Source: Dendrocalamus latiflorus
Taxonomy: Eukaryota > Streptophyta > Magnoliopsida > Poales > Poaceae
Assembly (NCBI GenBank): GCA_017311315.1
Contig: CM029654.1
Span: 8,091,948-8,155,947 of the forward strand
Length of the DNA: 64,000 bases
Direction of reading: 5' to 3'
The notes under the pieces were generated by a model. That model made no database searches. It saw only the letters and a list, made by a program, of their open reading frames with translations, and was not told where the DNA came from. Of the stretch, positions 12,843 to 25,679 are shown piece by piece. The position numbers and the translations under genes are program-made. Numbering within the stretch: position 1 is the first letter of the stretch; each line of letters starts with the position of its first letter.

Positions 12843-14040
12843 GGATGAAGTCTAGGGGTTAAGGCAAGGACCGATACACAAGCACTCCATCCTCCACCCT
12901 TTAGATGAGCGTGGATGGAGTCGACGCCAACCCTTTGAATGGGTGTTGACGGTTAGGTCAAAGACCAATATGCGCATGCTCCGCCCCTCACCCTTTGGAA
13001 CTGCATTGATGAAGTCAACGATTAGGATGAAGACCGATACATACGTGTTCCGTTCCCTGCCCTTTGGAACTACACCAACGAAGTTGGCAGTTAGGACGAA
13101 GACTGATACACGCGCACTCCGTCCCCCACCCTTCAGAATTGCGTCGACGAAGTCGGCCATCAGGACGAAGACCTATGCACGCGCACTCCATCCCCTACCC
13201 TTCGCGAAACTGCCTTGACGAAGTCCACAGGTAGGACGAAGAACGATACGTGCGCACTCCGTCCCACACCCTTCATACATGTGTCAACGAAGTCAACAGT
13301 TAAGGCGAAGACCAATACACGTGTGCTCCATCGCCCATCCTTCGGAACTGTGTGGACAAAGTCGGCGGTTAGGATGAAGACCGATACGCGCGTGCTCCAT
13401 CCCCACCCTTCGGATGGGCGTCGAAGAAGTTGGTGGTTAGGGCGATGATTGATACGCACGTGCTCTGTCTCCCACCCTTCGAAACTGCATTAATGAAGTC
13501 ACCGGTTAGGATGAAGATCGATACGCGTTTGCTCCATCCCTACCCTTCGGAACTACGTCGACAAAGTCGGCGGGTAGGATGAGGTCAGTTATGCGTGTGC
13601 TACATCCCCCACTCTTTGGATGGGCATCGATAAAGTCGACATTTAGGACAAAAACCAATATGTGTGCGCTCTATCCCCTACACTTTGGAACTGCATCGAC
13701 GAAGTTGACAGTTAGGTCGAAGACCGATACACACGCGCTCCGTGCCCCCCTTTGGATGGATGTCGATGAAGTCAGTGGTTAGAACGAAGATCGGCACCCT
13801 TCGGAACTGCGTTGATGAAGTCAACGGTTAGGACAAAGACTGATATTCGCGTGCTCCGTCCCCCACCCTTTGGACGGGTGTCGACGAAGTCGGCGGTTAG
13901 GACGAGGTAGGTTACACGCACGCTCCATCCCCCACCCTTCGGACGGGCTTGGATGAAGTCAACGGTTAGGTCTAAGATAGATACACGCACGCTCCATCCC
14001 CCACCCTTCGGACGGGCATCGATGAAGTCAGTGGTTAATA
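12843..14040. repeat. 69-bp tandem array, about 17 units
   Basis: A unit built around GAAGTCGGCGGTTAGGACGA, then a purine-rich part ending GATACACG, then CCCCCACCCTTCGGA recurs. The GAAGT core lies at 13011, 13080, 13149, 13220 and 13289, giving a period of 69 bp (once 71). Units are diverged by roughly 10-25%. Because 69 is divisible by three, long open frames occur on both strands with a 23-residue period (for example 12943-13218 + and 13772-14128 -). Such arrays are known in untranslated parts of large Gypsy elements. I infer that this one belongs to the surrounding decayed element. No evidence of a real protein. Confidence 0.85.
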
Positions 14041-14195
14041 CTTGGGACCTAAACGCAGCAGTTGGAGTCATGCACTGCCTGCCTCCGACCATGGGAACTA
14101 TATCCCTAAACACGGCGGTAGGGGTCATGCATTGCCTGCTTCTGTCCTTGGGAACTATATCCCTAAATGCGGCGGTAGGGGTCGTGTACTTTCTT
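14041..14195. repeat. 57-bp tandem repeat, about 2.5 units
   Basis: Units beginning CCTAAA start near 14048, 14105 and 14162, with a 57-bp period. Each has a GGCGGTAGGGGTCATGCA-like core followed by TGGGAACTATATCCC. It directly abuts the 69-bp array and has a different unit. Confidence 0.8.
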
Positions 14196-14284
14196 AATCA
14201 CTTCATGGGTTCGACCGGAGTCGACACGACACCTGTGTGCTCGCGCGGGATCCGTGGGCTCCACACTCTTATTTAAACTCTACA

Positions 14285-16299
14285 TGGACTTAGTCCACAT
14301 AGACCATGGCCCCACTTGCCATTCTATAGTGTTTTTCTTAAATAAAATAAATAAAAAATAAATTAAAACCTAGTTGGACCCACCTGCCAGCCGTTGAGCA
14401 TTTTCCTTAAGAGCAAGATACTACATTATCCACACCTGACCAAGGCAAGTCTCTATAATTGATTATGTTGAATCTAGTTTTCAAATACAATTATTTTTGC
14501 TTTCAAGTACAAGTTGCATGCTTATTATTGTTATTTAATTAAATTTTATGTTAAATATTGATTCCTTAGTTATACCATGCAATTGCTGCTTACTAGTCCC
14601 CTTGATTGTTGATATTCCCTTTGCCATGTCACGCTCGGATACTTATAGTAGTAATAACTCTACCATTAGTTAAGCTTTACCAGATTATGGTTGTGCTTAG
14701 AAATTCTTTAGTGGTGAAATTGAACACAATACAAACATTGCCAACTAAAACTTGCGACATGATAATGGGAGTGGTAACATGGGTTTCCACTGGAAACATG
14801 AAGATGTTCTATAAAATGGTGGAGATTCGGATGAGTGGTTAGTATGAGACCAGTGTAGGGATTGCACATATTGAATAAAGTAATCGTGCAGCGATTGCAC
14901 ATTTTTGAATGAAATAGCTGTGCAAGGACTACACGAGATCTAGATTTGTTGGTTTGTTTCGTCTGAATCGATTAAGGATCGAATCTTGTACTACTCTTTT
15001 CTACACCCCAATTGTGCAACCACGTGTCAAGTATGGGATTGATCTGGCCAACTAATTTGCTTAGTTTCAGTATGGACTCCTGCGCATTAGATTGGTAGGT
15101 GAATTTTTGGATTTCTATTGTGATTATTCTGGGAGTGACCATCCTAGTCTCTGCCCCCTGTGGATTTCTTTTAACATGAAGGGCCGTAGACTCCCTAATA
15201 ACGGGGTCCCTCATTAAAAACATGCCTGGGAAGGGAACGATATGGGGGTCTGGCATAACCTGGGAAAGGAGCAGTCACTACCGTCAGTGTTAGGGGGTTT
15301 CACCCTAGAGTGGGAGGAAATATTCAGACTAAGCATTGTAGAAGTCTTGTTATGATTTTCTCAGTCGTACGTCTATGGAAGTGTGTAATGGCCAACATTA
15401 TGAGTTAATCGTATCTTGTGGGTAAAATTGTACAGTCTATACAGAGTGTCATAATATATTTGAATAGTCGTACCCCTAGTCATAGGCAAAGTATAGAAAT
15501 GCCACACTTGCGTAGTTTTCGCAAAATAATGGTTGTTGGATGATGGTGATTATAGATGACTGTATGAGGAAATGGATATGGTATATTGGTATGAAAGTAG
15601 AATTTGATTGGTGATCATAAAATAGATATGGTATCTTGATATGGAAATTGATGTGGTATTTTTGTATAAAAATGGATAATGGAAGCGAAGAGAATTCGCT
15701 CTCATGATAAATTTGACTTGAAATTGGACATTTAGTTTTAGTAAAAATGGCTAAGTCATATATTTGAAAACTAGCTATAGTATGATATTTGCCAATATGG
15801 CTTCATGCTAAAATAAACATAAGACCTTCTCTTGGTTAAGCCTTGCATGTAGATATATCCATATACACCTGCATTTTGATATAAGGACTTGCTGGGTATT
15901 TTTTTTGTACTCATGGTTGCTTAATACGTGAATTTAGATGACGAAAGCGATAACCTAGTGTACAGATATTTCTACGCCTCCGGCTAGGACATTGAAAATG
16001 ATGGCTAAGACTAGATTTAGCCCCAATCTATTGGTTGTGGCAAATCATGAAGGCTCCTTTGGTTTATTTACTTTCCACTGCTTTATATGAACAATTTCAT
16101 TTGACCTGTCGGCTTGTTCTGCAAAACTTGATCATAAAATCTATCTATAACTGTCTATGTAATATTAAGTACTCCTTTTTATTTATACACACATATGGAT
16201 GTAATATTTACAATTGTTATATTGTGTGAGCTAGCTACTAATTCAGGGATTAACTAATAATACACAGAAGATTCAGATTGCCAAATCTGGATAGCTACA
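14285..16299 (+). mobile_element. Partial Tekay/Del-type LTR
   Basis: It shares LTR landmarks with the elements at 3809-6839 and 38509-49677: the TTGATTATGTTGAATCTA block near 14458, the TCTTGTGGGTAAAATTGTAC block near 15413, and an end region with ACACAGAAGATTCAGATTG closing near AGCTACA (16299). At about 2 kb and without the TGTRACATCC start it seems truncated on the left. Frequent small changes relative to the others suggest it is old. Confidence 0.5.
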
Positions 16300-16900
16300 T
16301 CAAACTGGAGAGTGGGCAGAAGTATTCTGTAGGGCTCACCTAGAACTGAGCCACATTTCTTATTCTATTCAACTTTCAGTATAATCAGATGAAATCTTGT
16401 AGGATTGGGCGATCCAATCCACGGAAGAGGATTAATTCTGGACACTTTCAAAAGCAGCAATTTTGTTACCATGGTTTACAACACTGAAAAATAAATGGTA
16501 CAAATTAGAGGACTAAGCTTCAATTTATGACTTCAGCAAAGGACAAGTGGAAATAGTTTGTTAAGTACTTAAGTACAAGGTCAATAACGGGTAAAACCGT
16601 TCAGAGGTCCTTGTTACACAAACACCACAACTACCTGTACGATTTTGCTGAGCGTATGATGAGATGTCAGCATCAGTTCGCTTCAGAGAAACAGCATCAA
16701 CTCCATGGATGTTATGTCATCCCCATGTATCTGCTTGCATGAAAACGGCCTCCTCCTTAATTCATATGGCTAAGTCATAAATATCAATACTGGTGGCTGA
16801 TGTACAGTGGTGATAGGCAGTTTATCGAAGGTTTGGAGAATGCCAGATTGGATGATACACATTACCAGATTGGAGAGCTTCAGTTTGTTCTCCTTTAATG
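16300..16900 (-). other. 3' flank of the DPB2 pseudogene
   Basis: This stretch lies downstream of the predicted stop (16901-16903) of the minus-strand DPB2 remnant. It probably includes former 3' UTR. I see no other gene or repeat. Confidence 0.35.
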
Positions 16901-18864
16901 TTAGCTTTCTAATGCAGAAAGCTCAACCTCCTTGGCGCAAGGACGGTATGCTGCGAAGCTGCTGTCATTCGCAAAGATCCAGGATTGAAGCAAGTAACTC
17001 CTGTATATTTGAAGGCCTTCTGCTCACTCTTGTCACCCAATACTATCTGAAAAAGTTTTGAAAAGGGAAGAATGAGCATAACACATCCCAAACTTCTGTT
17101 GATAGTGGTGAATTGGTAATAGTTATACAGCAGAAAGTATACTTATGATTTGAGCATGTTCAAGCAAATAAATGAGCACAGAAGCAGATTCATTGAAACT
17201 ACAGTCGGAAAACATTTCAAGGTGTGCATAGGCTATTTTCTAAATGACATACCGTGTGAGGAGTTGGATACAGCCGAAGGCAATGATCATAGTTCCATAT
17301 GACAGGTTGAAATGTTAGAGGCAATGGACAAAGATGACTCTGATGGGTGACAGTTGCCACCAGCTGAAAGAAAAAGGATTGGTTAATTTCTCAACAGGAT
17401 ATTCTCACAGAGCTAACAAAGAAAAGTTAAATTAATATGCTCAAAAGGGTCACTTGTTTCTTCCATTGTTGGTGGAATCAGACATGACCGCTGCATCCTG
17501 TAAAGGAGATCTTGCCGGAAAAACACGATTTCTGGTGTATAAAACTTCACACTGGAAAATCATAGCTCTTACTGGATGGAGATAGAACAGATGGTATGAC
17601 AAATATGCAAACTTCAATGTTGTCTTAATCATGATAAGTCGATATGGATTGATGATATAGTTTGTACTAGACATTCTTTGCAAATCTACCACTATATACT
17701 AGTCTCAGTGGGTAGTGACTATATGAGGCTTTTTCCAAGACTTGACTGAAATGTCAGTGGATAACAGTGAAGATAGAGTCAGGCAAGTTCAGAAAATAAA
17801 CCAAATGAAGATAATGCCTAGTACAAAAGTATCATGCGTGCAACATGCATTACAATGGCAACTAAAAAACCCGGTATGAACATCAGTAGACTAGTATTGG
17901 TATGGTGATTAAGCCTCTTCATGTACCTAATGCCATTGTGCATCATGATCATGATATTGTGTATAGATATCTCAGGAGAATGAGTACAGCTGTATGAGTA
18001 AACACGATAGCTACAGGACACCAACAGCTTAGTCTGAATCATGTTGCGACTGCTGACGTTATGCTAAATTTGGACTAGTAAAAGATGATAACAATTAGGG
18101 ACGTAGCATAATTTCCAACATCAAATTCAAAGGAAATAGCAGTATCGTCCCCTCTTTTTGAAGGGCTTATTCAGCTACATAATTCAGATTTTTAAATTTG
18201 AAGATGTAATAATTTCACACCAAAAGATCTATCCCTGTTTTTGCATGTGGTGTTTATAGCGTCATATCAACCACTGGCACCATTTAGAATTTTAGATGAT
18301 GACACAAGGCACTGCTTTCGTGTCAAACCTGCAGGGGTTGCTTGTGAATATTGCATTTGGGATGTGCTTCTGAAGTTCCTCAGTTCGATATTTCAGGAGT
18401 GCACACCTTGGGAGAGGGGCCTACAAATTTGCTTCAAGTAAGATAAAACAGCATATCAAGTGTTGGAGAAGAAAAGACATCTCATTCTGGCTATCTGGGA
18501 AACTAGACTGACAGTATTTATGGTAAACAAGCTTATTCATAATCCTATCAAAGGAACTGTTCCTTGATTATGATGATGATGGGACATAAAAAAGAATAGA
18601 CTAAGTCAGACTTAATTCATTAGTGGAACAGACAAAATTGGATATTAGAGCAAGCACTACATGTGGGTATGAGCAGTTAACAACTAAAAGCATATAATTG
18701 AGTTTTACAGTACCTGCATCATCAGGACCAGGAATGAATAAAAAACGACTATGTTCCGTTAACCTAGATCGAGCTGCGATCATCTCGCCAAGCTTCCGAA
18801 ACTGCAATCTACATGAAGTTACATAGTTAAAACCTTGTCTTGGATTGAAATGGCAAAAACAAAA

Positions 18865-19068
18865 TGTTAGAGTAATCCTGTGTGTGTTATGTGTCAGTTT
18901 TCAGCATTTAGACTTCAGTTTTTAGGGCTTTTATACTGCATTAACAAGGCAGTTAGTACTGCATGTGTAACTGGCCATTTAGGCCTTATTGCTCTAAATA
19001 GAACAGGAAGAAGAAACAGAAAAGCTGCAGCTTAATCGCAGCACAAACTTGTGTCCAGTTCTCTATCA
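18865..19068 (+). repeat. 5' LTR of intronic Copia element
   Basis: 204 bp, TGTTAGAG...CTATCA, followed two bases later by the primer-binding site TGGTATCAGAGC. Confidence 0.9.
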
Positions 19069-19101
19069 ATTGGTATCAGAGCTTGCCTTGGCCCTGGGCA
19101 A

Positions 19102-20130
19102 ATGTCTGCGCCCGTTCCCAGCGAGTCCCGCAGCCCGTGTCGCCAGAACCGACGTCGTTCGCCTACGCCGCCGCCGAGACGACCGCAACACTGTGAGCAT
19201 GGTGGACGCGAAGTTGTCGTCGAGCGAGTGGTCAAGGAAGTCGGCAGCGGAAAGTACCCGACGTTCACGCGAACAAACTACGCCGAGTGGAGCCTCATGA
19301 AGGTGATGCTGCAAGCTCGAGGGCTCTGGGACACGATCGAGTATGGCGCCGACAACTTCTAGGAAGATCGCATGGCGCTGGAGGCCATCCTCCACGCCGT
19401 GCCCCCGGAGATGATGTCCGGTCTCGCCATCAAGCGGACCGCGCAGGAGGCGTGGGAGGCGATCCGAGCCATGCACGTCGGGAGTGACCGCGTGTGGAAG
19501 GGCAAGGCACGGCAGCCGAGGAAGGAATTCGAGGCCATCTCATTCCGCGACGGGGAAAATGTCGACGACTTCGTGCTGCGCCTCTCCAATCTCGTCACCA
19601 GCCTTGCCACACTCGGAGAATCAATCGACGAATCAAAGGTAGTCAAGAAATTTTTACGTGTTGTGCCGCCCAAGTTCTCGCAGATCACGCTGTCGATCGA
19701 GACTCTGCTCGACATCTCCGAGCTGTTGGAAGTCACCGAGCGTCTGAAGGCGGCAGAAGACCACCTCGAGTCGCTGGAGCCTCCACGAGAACCCAGCAAG
19801 CTCTACCTCACCGAGGAGCAGTGGGTGGAGCGGATGAAAGATCGCCAGCCAAGCGAGGGCTCCACCAAGTCCGGCCGCAGCGGTGCCAGGAGCCATTGGC
19901 GGCCGCGAGCACCGCGGAACAAGAGTAGTGGTGGCGGCGCCGATTTAAAGGAAGTGCCACACGATGATAAGTGCCGAAATTGCGGGCGGCGTGGCCATTG
20001 GGCCAGGGACTGCCGACAGCCCAAGAAGGAGCGGGCCTATCTGGCCCAGGCAGAGGAGGCGGATGAAGAGCCAGCACTTCTCATGGCTCAAGCCAGCATC
20101 GCTGCACCACTCCACATTGACGAGCCATGA
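19102..20130 (+). pseudogene. Copia gag remnant with zinc knuckle
   Basis: A gag-like frame begins with ATG near 19102. It is stopped by TAG at 19360-19362 and resumes in the same frame from 19363 to a TGA at 20128-20130. The resumed part has the typical Copia gag layout (LSNLVTSLATLGESID, VVKKFLRVVPPKF) and a CCHC zinc knuckle CRNCGRRGHWARDC at about 19975-20016, used for RNA packaging. The premature stops make it non-functional. Confidence 0.8.
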
Positions 20131-21120
20131 GCGCAGGCACTTCTCGGCGTCAGCAACGGTGGCGACCACCTGGAAGGGTGGTACCTTGACACCGGCGCCA
20201 CAAATCACATGACAGGCCGCTGCGACGTCTTCGTCAAGCTCGACCGCGCGGTGGCTAGCATCGTCAAGTTCGGCGATGGCTCCCTCGTCGACATTCGCGG
20301 ATGCGGCACCGTGATTTTCGCCGGCAAGAATGGAGAGCACAAAGCACTCAGCAGTGTCTACTATATTCCGCAGCTGAGGAACTCCATCCTCAGCATCCGG
20401 CAGATCGACGAGAGCGGCGGCTCGCGCATTCTGATTGAGGATGGCGTGCTGCGGATTTGGGACCGGCAGCGCCGTCTCCTCGCTGAGGTCAAGCGGGGCC
20501 GAAATCGCCTCTACGTGCTTCGTCCAGAGGTCACTCACCCGATCTGCCTCGCCGCACGCCACGACGACGACGCCTAGCACTGGCACGACCGTTTCGGTCA
20601 CACCAACTTCAACTCGCTGGAGCATATGAGCCGCCATGGACTGGTGCGTGGGCTGCTGCGGCTGGAACACGTAGAGCAGCTCTACGACACCTATGTCGTC
20701 ACCAAGCACCGGCGTGCGGCATTCCCAAAGCAATCCAAGTACCGCGTGCAGGAGCCGCTCAGACTCGTCCACGGCGACCTCTGCGGCCCCATAACGCCGG
20801 CGACATTGGGCAGGAGGCGTCATTTCCTGCTGCTAGTTGATGACGCCACCCGGTACATGTTTTTCGCGCTCCTCACAGCCAAGAGTGGGGCGCCTGACGC
20901 GATCAAGAGGATCCAGGCAGCAGTGGAGCTCCAGAGCAGGCGGCGGCTGCGCATTTTCCGCACGGACAACGGTGGCGAGTTCACGTCTCTGGAGTTTGCC
21001 GCCTATTGTGCTGACCAAGGAATGCAGCGCCACTTCTCCGTGCCCTACGCCTCGTAGCAGGACGGCGTCGTCGAGCGGCGGAATTAGACTGTGGTGTCCA
21101 TGGCGCGCGCGTTGCTAAAG
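20131..21120 (+). pseudogene. Copia protease and integrase remnant
   Basis: The protease motif WYLDTGATNHMTG (about 20180-20220) holds the DTGA active-site signature. A gag-pre-integrase motif HDRFGHTNF follows TAG 20575-20577. The integrase core is visible as LVHGDLCGPI (about 20767) and FRTDNGGEF (about 20956), including two of the D,D-35-E acidic residues. The region where the HHCC cysteines should be reads YDTYVVTKHRR, so the zinc-binding cysteines are lost. Further stops at 21055-21057 and 21085-21087 interrupt the core. Confidence 0.78.
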
Positions 21121-21142
21121 TAGGGGGCATGCTAGCCGAATT

Positions 21143-23295
21143 TTGGGGGAGGCAGTGACTACGGCGGTGTTCCTCCTCAACCGATCCTCCACCAAAAGCC
21201 TCATCGGGAAAACACCCTATGAGGCGTGGCACGGACGCAAGCCGGCGGTCCAATTTCTCCGTACCTTCGGCTGCCTGGCATACGTGAAGGAGCAGGGTCA
21301 TCTTCGCAAGCTCGACGACCGTAGCACCCCTGTTGTCTTCATCGGCTACGAGAAGGGGATGAAGGCGTATCGCTTTCTGGACCCGATGACGCAGCGCATG
21401 CACATCGCCCGCGACGTCGTGTTTGACGAGGATCATGGCTGGAATTGGGCGGCGGAGAACTGTGACAGCACGCATCCTGCCAACGACTTCACCATCGAGT
21501 ATACCTTCGCCCATGTTGAGACTGCTGCGACTCTTGTGCCGAGTGACTGGGGAGACAAGCCTATCCAGCCAGCGCAAGAAGCTCGGACTCCTTCACCGCC
21601 AGCTCCAGCATCACCCACAGCAGCCATTCCAAGCACTCCGGCGACAACAACCCCCGTTTCGACCCCACCTGTGCCGGAATTCGTCTCACTACCAGCAAAC
21701 GACTCCGCCAGGCTCGACGCAGCGCACAGCGACACACCGGTGCAGTACCACATCGTGGAAAATCTGATCGGGGGTGAAGCTACGCCACCAGGGTTCGCAT
21801 TACGGGAATTGGGTGATGCTGAACTGCATTTGGCAAGCACGGGCGTGCCATGCTCGTTTGCTAAGGCTGAACAAGACGAGGCGTGGCACGCGACCATGCG
21901 TGAGGAGATTGACGTTGTTGAATGGAACAAGACATGGGAGCTCGTCAATCTGCCGCACGGTCACCGCCCGATCGGTCTCAAGTGGCTTTTCAAGCTGAAG
22001 AAGAACGAGGCCGGTGTGGTGATCAAACACAAGGCACAGCTTGTTGCAAGGGGTTCGTCCAGCAGGCCGGCATTGACTTCGACGAAGTGTTTGCTCCCGT
22101 TGCCCGCATGGAGTCCATTCGGTTGCTGCTCGTCGTTGTTGCCCAGGAGGGGTGGCCTGTCCACCACATGGATGTGAAATCCGCATTCCTCAACGGAGAA
22201 CTGAAGGAGGAGGTGTACGTGAAGCAGCCACCAGGGTTTATCGCCGCCGGAGAAGGGAAGGTCCTGAGGCTGCGTAAAGCACTCTATGGCCTGTGCCCGG
22301 CGCCGCGGGATTGGAACGCGAAGCTCGACCATACACTCAAGAATCTCGGTTTCAAGCAGAGTGAACGCGAGCATGCTGTCTACTGGCACGGCCGTAGTAG
22401 CACGACCCTGCTCGTCGGGGTTTATGTGGACGATTCGATCATTACCGGGTCATCCATGGAGGCGATGGAGGAATTCAAGGGTGAGATGAAGATCAAATTC
22501 TAGATGAGTGATCTTGGTTTGCTATCATTTTATCTCGGAATTGAAGTGCAGCAGGGCAACAACGGCATCAGTCTTGGCCAGGCACACTACACCGCACGGA
22601 TTCTGAAATTAAGCGGCATGGAAGGTTGCAATCCAGCTCACACTCCGATGGAGAGGCTCAAGCTCAATCGAGACAGCATGGCCATGGAGGTAGACGCCAC
22701 GGAGTATCGGCGCATCGTCGGCAGTCTCCGCTACCTCGTCCACACACGGCTAGATCTGGCTTTCGCCGTTGGTTTTGTGAGTCGTTTTATGGAGCGGCCA
22801 ATGGAGGAGCACATGGCAGCCGTGAAGCGTATCCTCCGCTACGTCGCTGGCACAATTTACTACAAACTACACTATGGGCGGAAGGATGGAGAGGCACGGC
22901 TGATCGGTTACAGCGACCACGTCGGCGACATCGACACAAGAAAGAGCACGAGCGGCACGCTGTTCTTCTTGGGTAACAGTCTGGTGAGTTGGCAATCACT
23001 CAAGCAAAGGGTGGTGGCACTGTCATCTTGTGAGGCGGGGTATGTAGCTATCACTACTGCCGCGACGCAAGGACTTTGGTTAGCTCAGTTACTTGGTGAA
23101 CTCCATGGGAGACAAACCGAGATGGTCGAGCTGAAGGTGGATAGCAAGTCCGCTTTGGCACTGAGCAAGAACCCGGTCTTCCACGAACGCAGCAAGCACA
23201 TCGACCTTCGTTACCATTTCATTAGAGGCTGCATGGAGGATAGGAGCGTCAGCGCTGATTTTATCGATACCAAGGACCAACTCGCTGACATTTAA
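21143..23295 (+). pseudogene. Copia reverse transcriptase and RNase H remnant
   Basis: The end of integrase (TPYEAWHGRKP, about 21211) is followed by a proline-rich linker and then RT. The RT is split by a frameshift near 22050. It includes GFVQQAGIDFDEVFAPVARM (about 22050-22110), VHHMDVKSAFLNGEL (about 22158) and the catalytic VYVDDSIITG (about 22420). A TAG at 22501-22503 precedes MSDLGLLSFYLGIEV. RNase H motifs include GYSDHVGDIDTRKSTSG and LSSCEAGYVAI, ending QLADI at 23295. The usual acidic residue after the GYSD motif is changed (H). The enzyme is dead. Confidence 0.8.
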
Positions 23296-23388
23296 CAAAG
23301 GCACTTGGGCGAGTTAAATTCTAAGAGCTACGTGCAAGAATTGGAATGGTCCGAATAAATTCAGAGTTAGCACACAAGTAGGGGGTAT

Positions 23389-23616
23389 TGTTAGAGTAAT
23401 CCTGTGTGTGTCATGTGTCAGTTTTCAGCATTTAGACTTTAGTTTTCAGCATGCATTTAGACTTCAGTTTTCAGGGCTTTTATACTGCATTAACAAGGCA
23501 GTTAGTACTGCATGTGTAACTGGCCATTTAGCCCTTATTGCTATAAATAGAACAGGAAGAAGAAACAGAAAGCTGCAGCTTGATCGCAGCACAAACTTGT
23601 GTCCAGTTTTCTATCA
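23389..23616 (+). repeat. 3' LTR of intronic Copia element
   Basis: 228 bp. It is the same as the 5' LTR apart from few substitutions and a 24-bp-scale duplicated segment near 23430-23460. Confidence 0.9.
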
Positions 23617-24673
23617 CAAAACACAACCTCTGATTATCTCCCATGGAGAGCAAAAGTCAGACCTGAGCTCTTCAAATGAATTGAATGCAACATTGGAGGG
23701 CCGAGAGCAGAAATTGCCCATAAAAACAAAGAGAGAAGGAACCACTTTCACGCTATCATAACCATCAAGAACAACACCTAACTTCTCCAGTCTTTTCTAC
23801 GAGATAACACATTCGAACATCCTGTGAGTAGGACTCAATAATAAAAGCTACACAATATTAAGAACTAAGAGCAAATATAAATACCTCAGAATTGTCCAGT
23901 CAAACATCCAAAAGTATGACAAACATGTCATTCACGGCCTTCTTTTCTAGTGATGATAATCTTAGCTGTTTCATACCAATGTAACAAAGATCATCAATAT
24001 GTTTTTGACAGTACCTAATTATTCAACACGTAGAACAGAATTATTGATCATACTGTTTCTTCAGTTGGTATGACACCTCCACCAAAGAAATCAAGCCCCA
24101 CAAGCAATGAAAGTCATGCTTCCCTGTCCTCTAAGGGAGGAAACCCACATGTATTTACCTGCACATGATTGGAACATAACCACATTCAAGAGATATAATA
24201 CAGGAAAGAGCTGAACATTTTCTAGACGAGAATTACAGACCTGGAAAATGCCATTTGAAAGCAATTCCCCTTCTGCGACAATTACAGTGTTTTCAACAAA
24301 GAAACCTGAAGTGATTTTGTGTTCTATGCTATGGAAAGTGGTCACACTTTTCTGAATAAGCAAGAAATTTATATGGATCAAACAAAAATTTCCATATAGA
24401 ATGTGAATCACTGTTGTAAATATGATTAGTGTTCTATACTATCCTGTGTAAATTGAGAGGATCTTTTTTTATAACCTCCATAAGTGGCCAAAGGAACTTT
24501 ACCATTGACAAACATTTTCATTTGGCAGAGGAAAGACACAAATCTCTATTTATAGATATTCAAATTAAGGTAACATAACAACGGGTTCTCAGGATATAGC
24601 ATTCAAGAAGTAAATTGGCACTACTCCAGTAAGATCCTCCAAATAGAATGGTGTTCCTCCAACTGCAATATGA

Positions 24674-24688
24674 CCCCCCCCCCCCCCC
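24674..24688. repeat. C15 homopolymer with flanking CA repeat inside DPB2 exon 4
   Basis: Fifteen Cs followed by ACACACA interrupt exon 4 of the DPB2 remnant. The flanking conserved codons GCTGWRWIM and FYLEDLTGVVPI lie on either side. Confidence 0.9.
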
Positions 24689-25679
24689 ACACACATAATC
24701 CATCTCCATCCAGTGCACCCAATTAGAGATTGTATAGAAGTTATCTACATGAAAAAAACTGTGTAGGTAATTTCATATACAAAGACTAAATTTGGGGAAC
24801 AAAAGAGGCTGAACAAGGATTCCTCAGGGAAAGTACCAAGTATTGGACTAAAGTGAACTGGGATCACATAAATCAATCCACAAGAAGAGCAACACAACAT
24901 AAAACAAGAGAATTAGAGAAATACCTCACAACTCCCATCTTCAGTCATAACAGTGTCAAAAGCCGACTTGGAGAAATATTTATCATGAGCAAGCCTCTGA
25001 AGCAGCACTTGATACCTGTCCCTGTAAAGGGCAGCTTTATCTCCAGCTTCTCCATGGATGACTAATCTGCCGGTATGCCTATATACACAGTATAATCGGA
25101 TTTAGCATCTACAAATAGAAGATTTGAGGGTCATCATAATCACTACCTCTAGCTTCTCAGTGAAATGCTTGTTAAAAATATCCAGACAATACACTATTTT
25201 AGCAAGTCATGTGTTCTAGCATCAAAGAGAGTTTTATGTGTCATACTGAAATACATGGCACTTCCTAGTAAGAAAACAAGTTAATTTTCTAAAATCCATT
25301 CAATCCTCATGGCCAAGATAACCAATTGACGAACTATAGTCAAGCACAATTTCTTGAATACAAAAAAATGTTAGAAAAGACATGGCAAATGACGAAGATA
25401 ATCAAATAATAAGAGACATAGATTTAACGTGGAAAACCCAAATGGGGGTTAAAAAACACAGGAGCGCAAAGACAATGACCAACTATTTGAGGACAGTTAC
25501 AAAGCTGGGGATCTTTTATATTATTAAAGCGATAAAAAAGAAGCCACTACGTTCGCTCTCAATGGCTAGAAATTCCCACATTAATAGGTGAAAAAAAAGA
25601 GAAATATCTACACCGTCGATTGTAATGGGTCCAAATTATAACAGTCTAGAATAAAAGAGTCCATGTCAAGTACAATTCA

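Larger units (their letters stand above)
18865..23616 (+). mobile_element. Copia LTR retrotransposon inside DPB2 intron, antisense
   Basis: The 5' LTR is 18865-19068 (204 bp) and the 3' LTR 23389-23616 (228 bp). Both start TGTTAGAGTAATCC and end CTATCA. The 3' LTR carries a short internal duplication (GCATTTAGACTT). The target-site duplication CAAAA is exact (18860-18864 and 23617-23621). The PBS TGGTATCAGAGC at 19071-19082 matches initiator tRNA-Met, and a polypurine tract AGTAGGGGGTAT precedes the 3' LTR. Coding order gag-protease-integrase-RT-RNase H is Copia. The small LTRs suggest the Ale/Retrofit lineage. Stop codons break the polyprotein, so it is not autonomous. It lies wholly within intron 8 of the DPB2 remnant. 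Confidence 0.92.

Noticed and set aside
12843..14040. Possible CRISPR-like or satellite centromeric array
   Set aside because: Repeats are adjacent without unique spacers, only about 17 copies, diverged, and embedded in a retroelement. Not CRISPR, and too short for centromeric satellite.
12852..14276. Periodic reading frames in the tandem array
   Set aside because: Explained by 69- and 57-bp units divisible by three. Open in both directions with no start context or domain.
20981..21577. 198-codon minus-strand frame inside the Copia pol region
   Set aside because: Shadow of GC-rich pol codons. The plus-strand frame has the domain matches.
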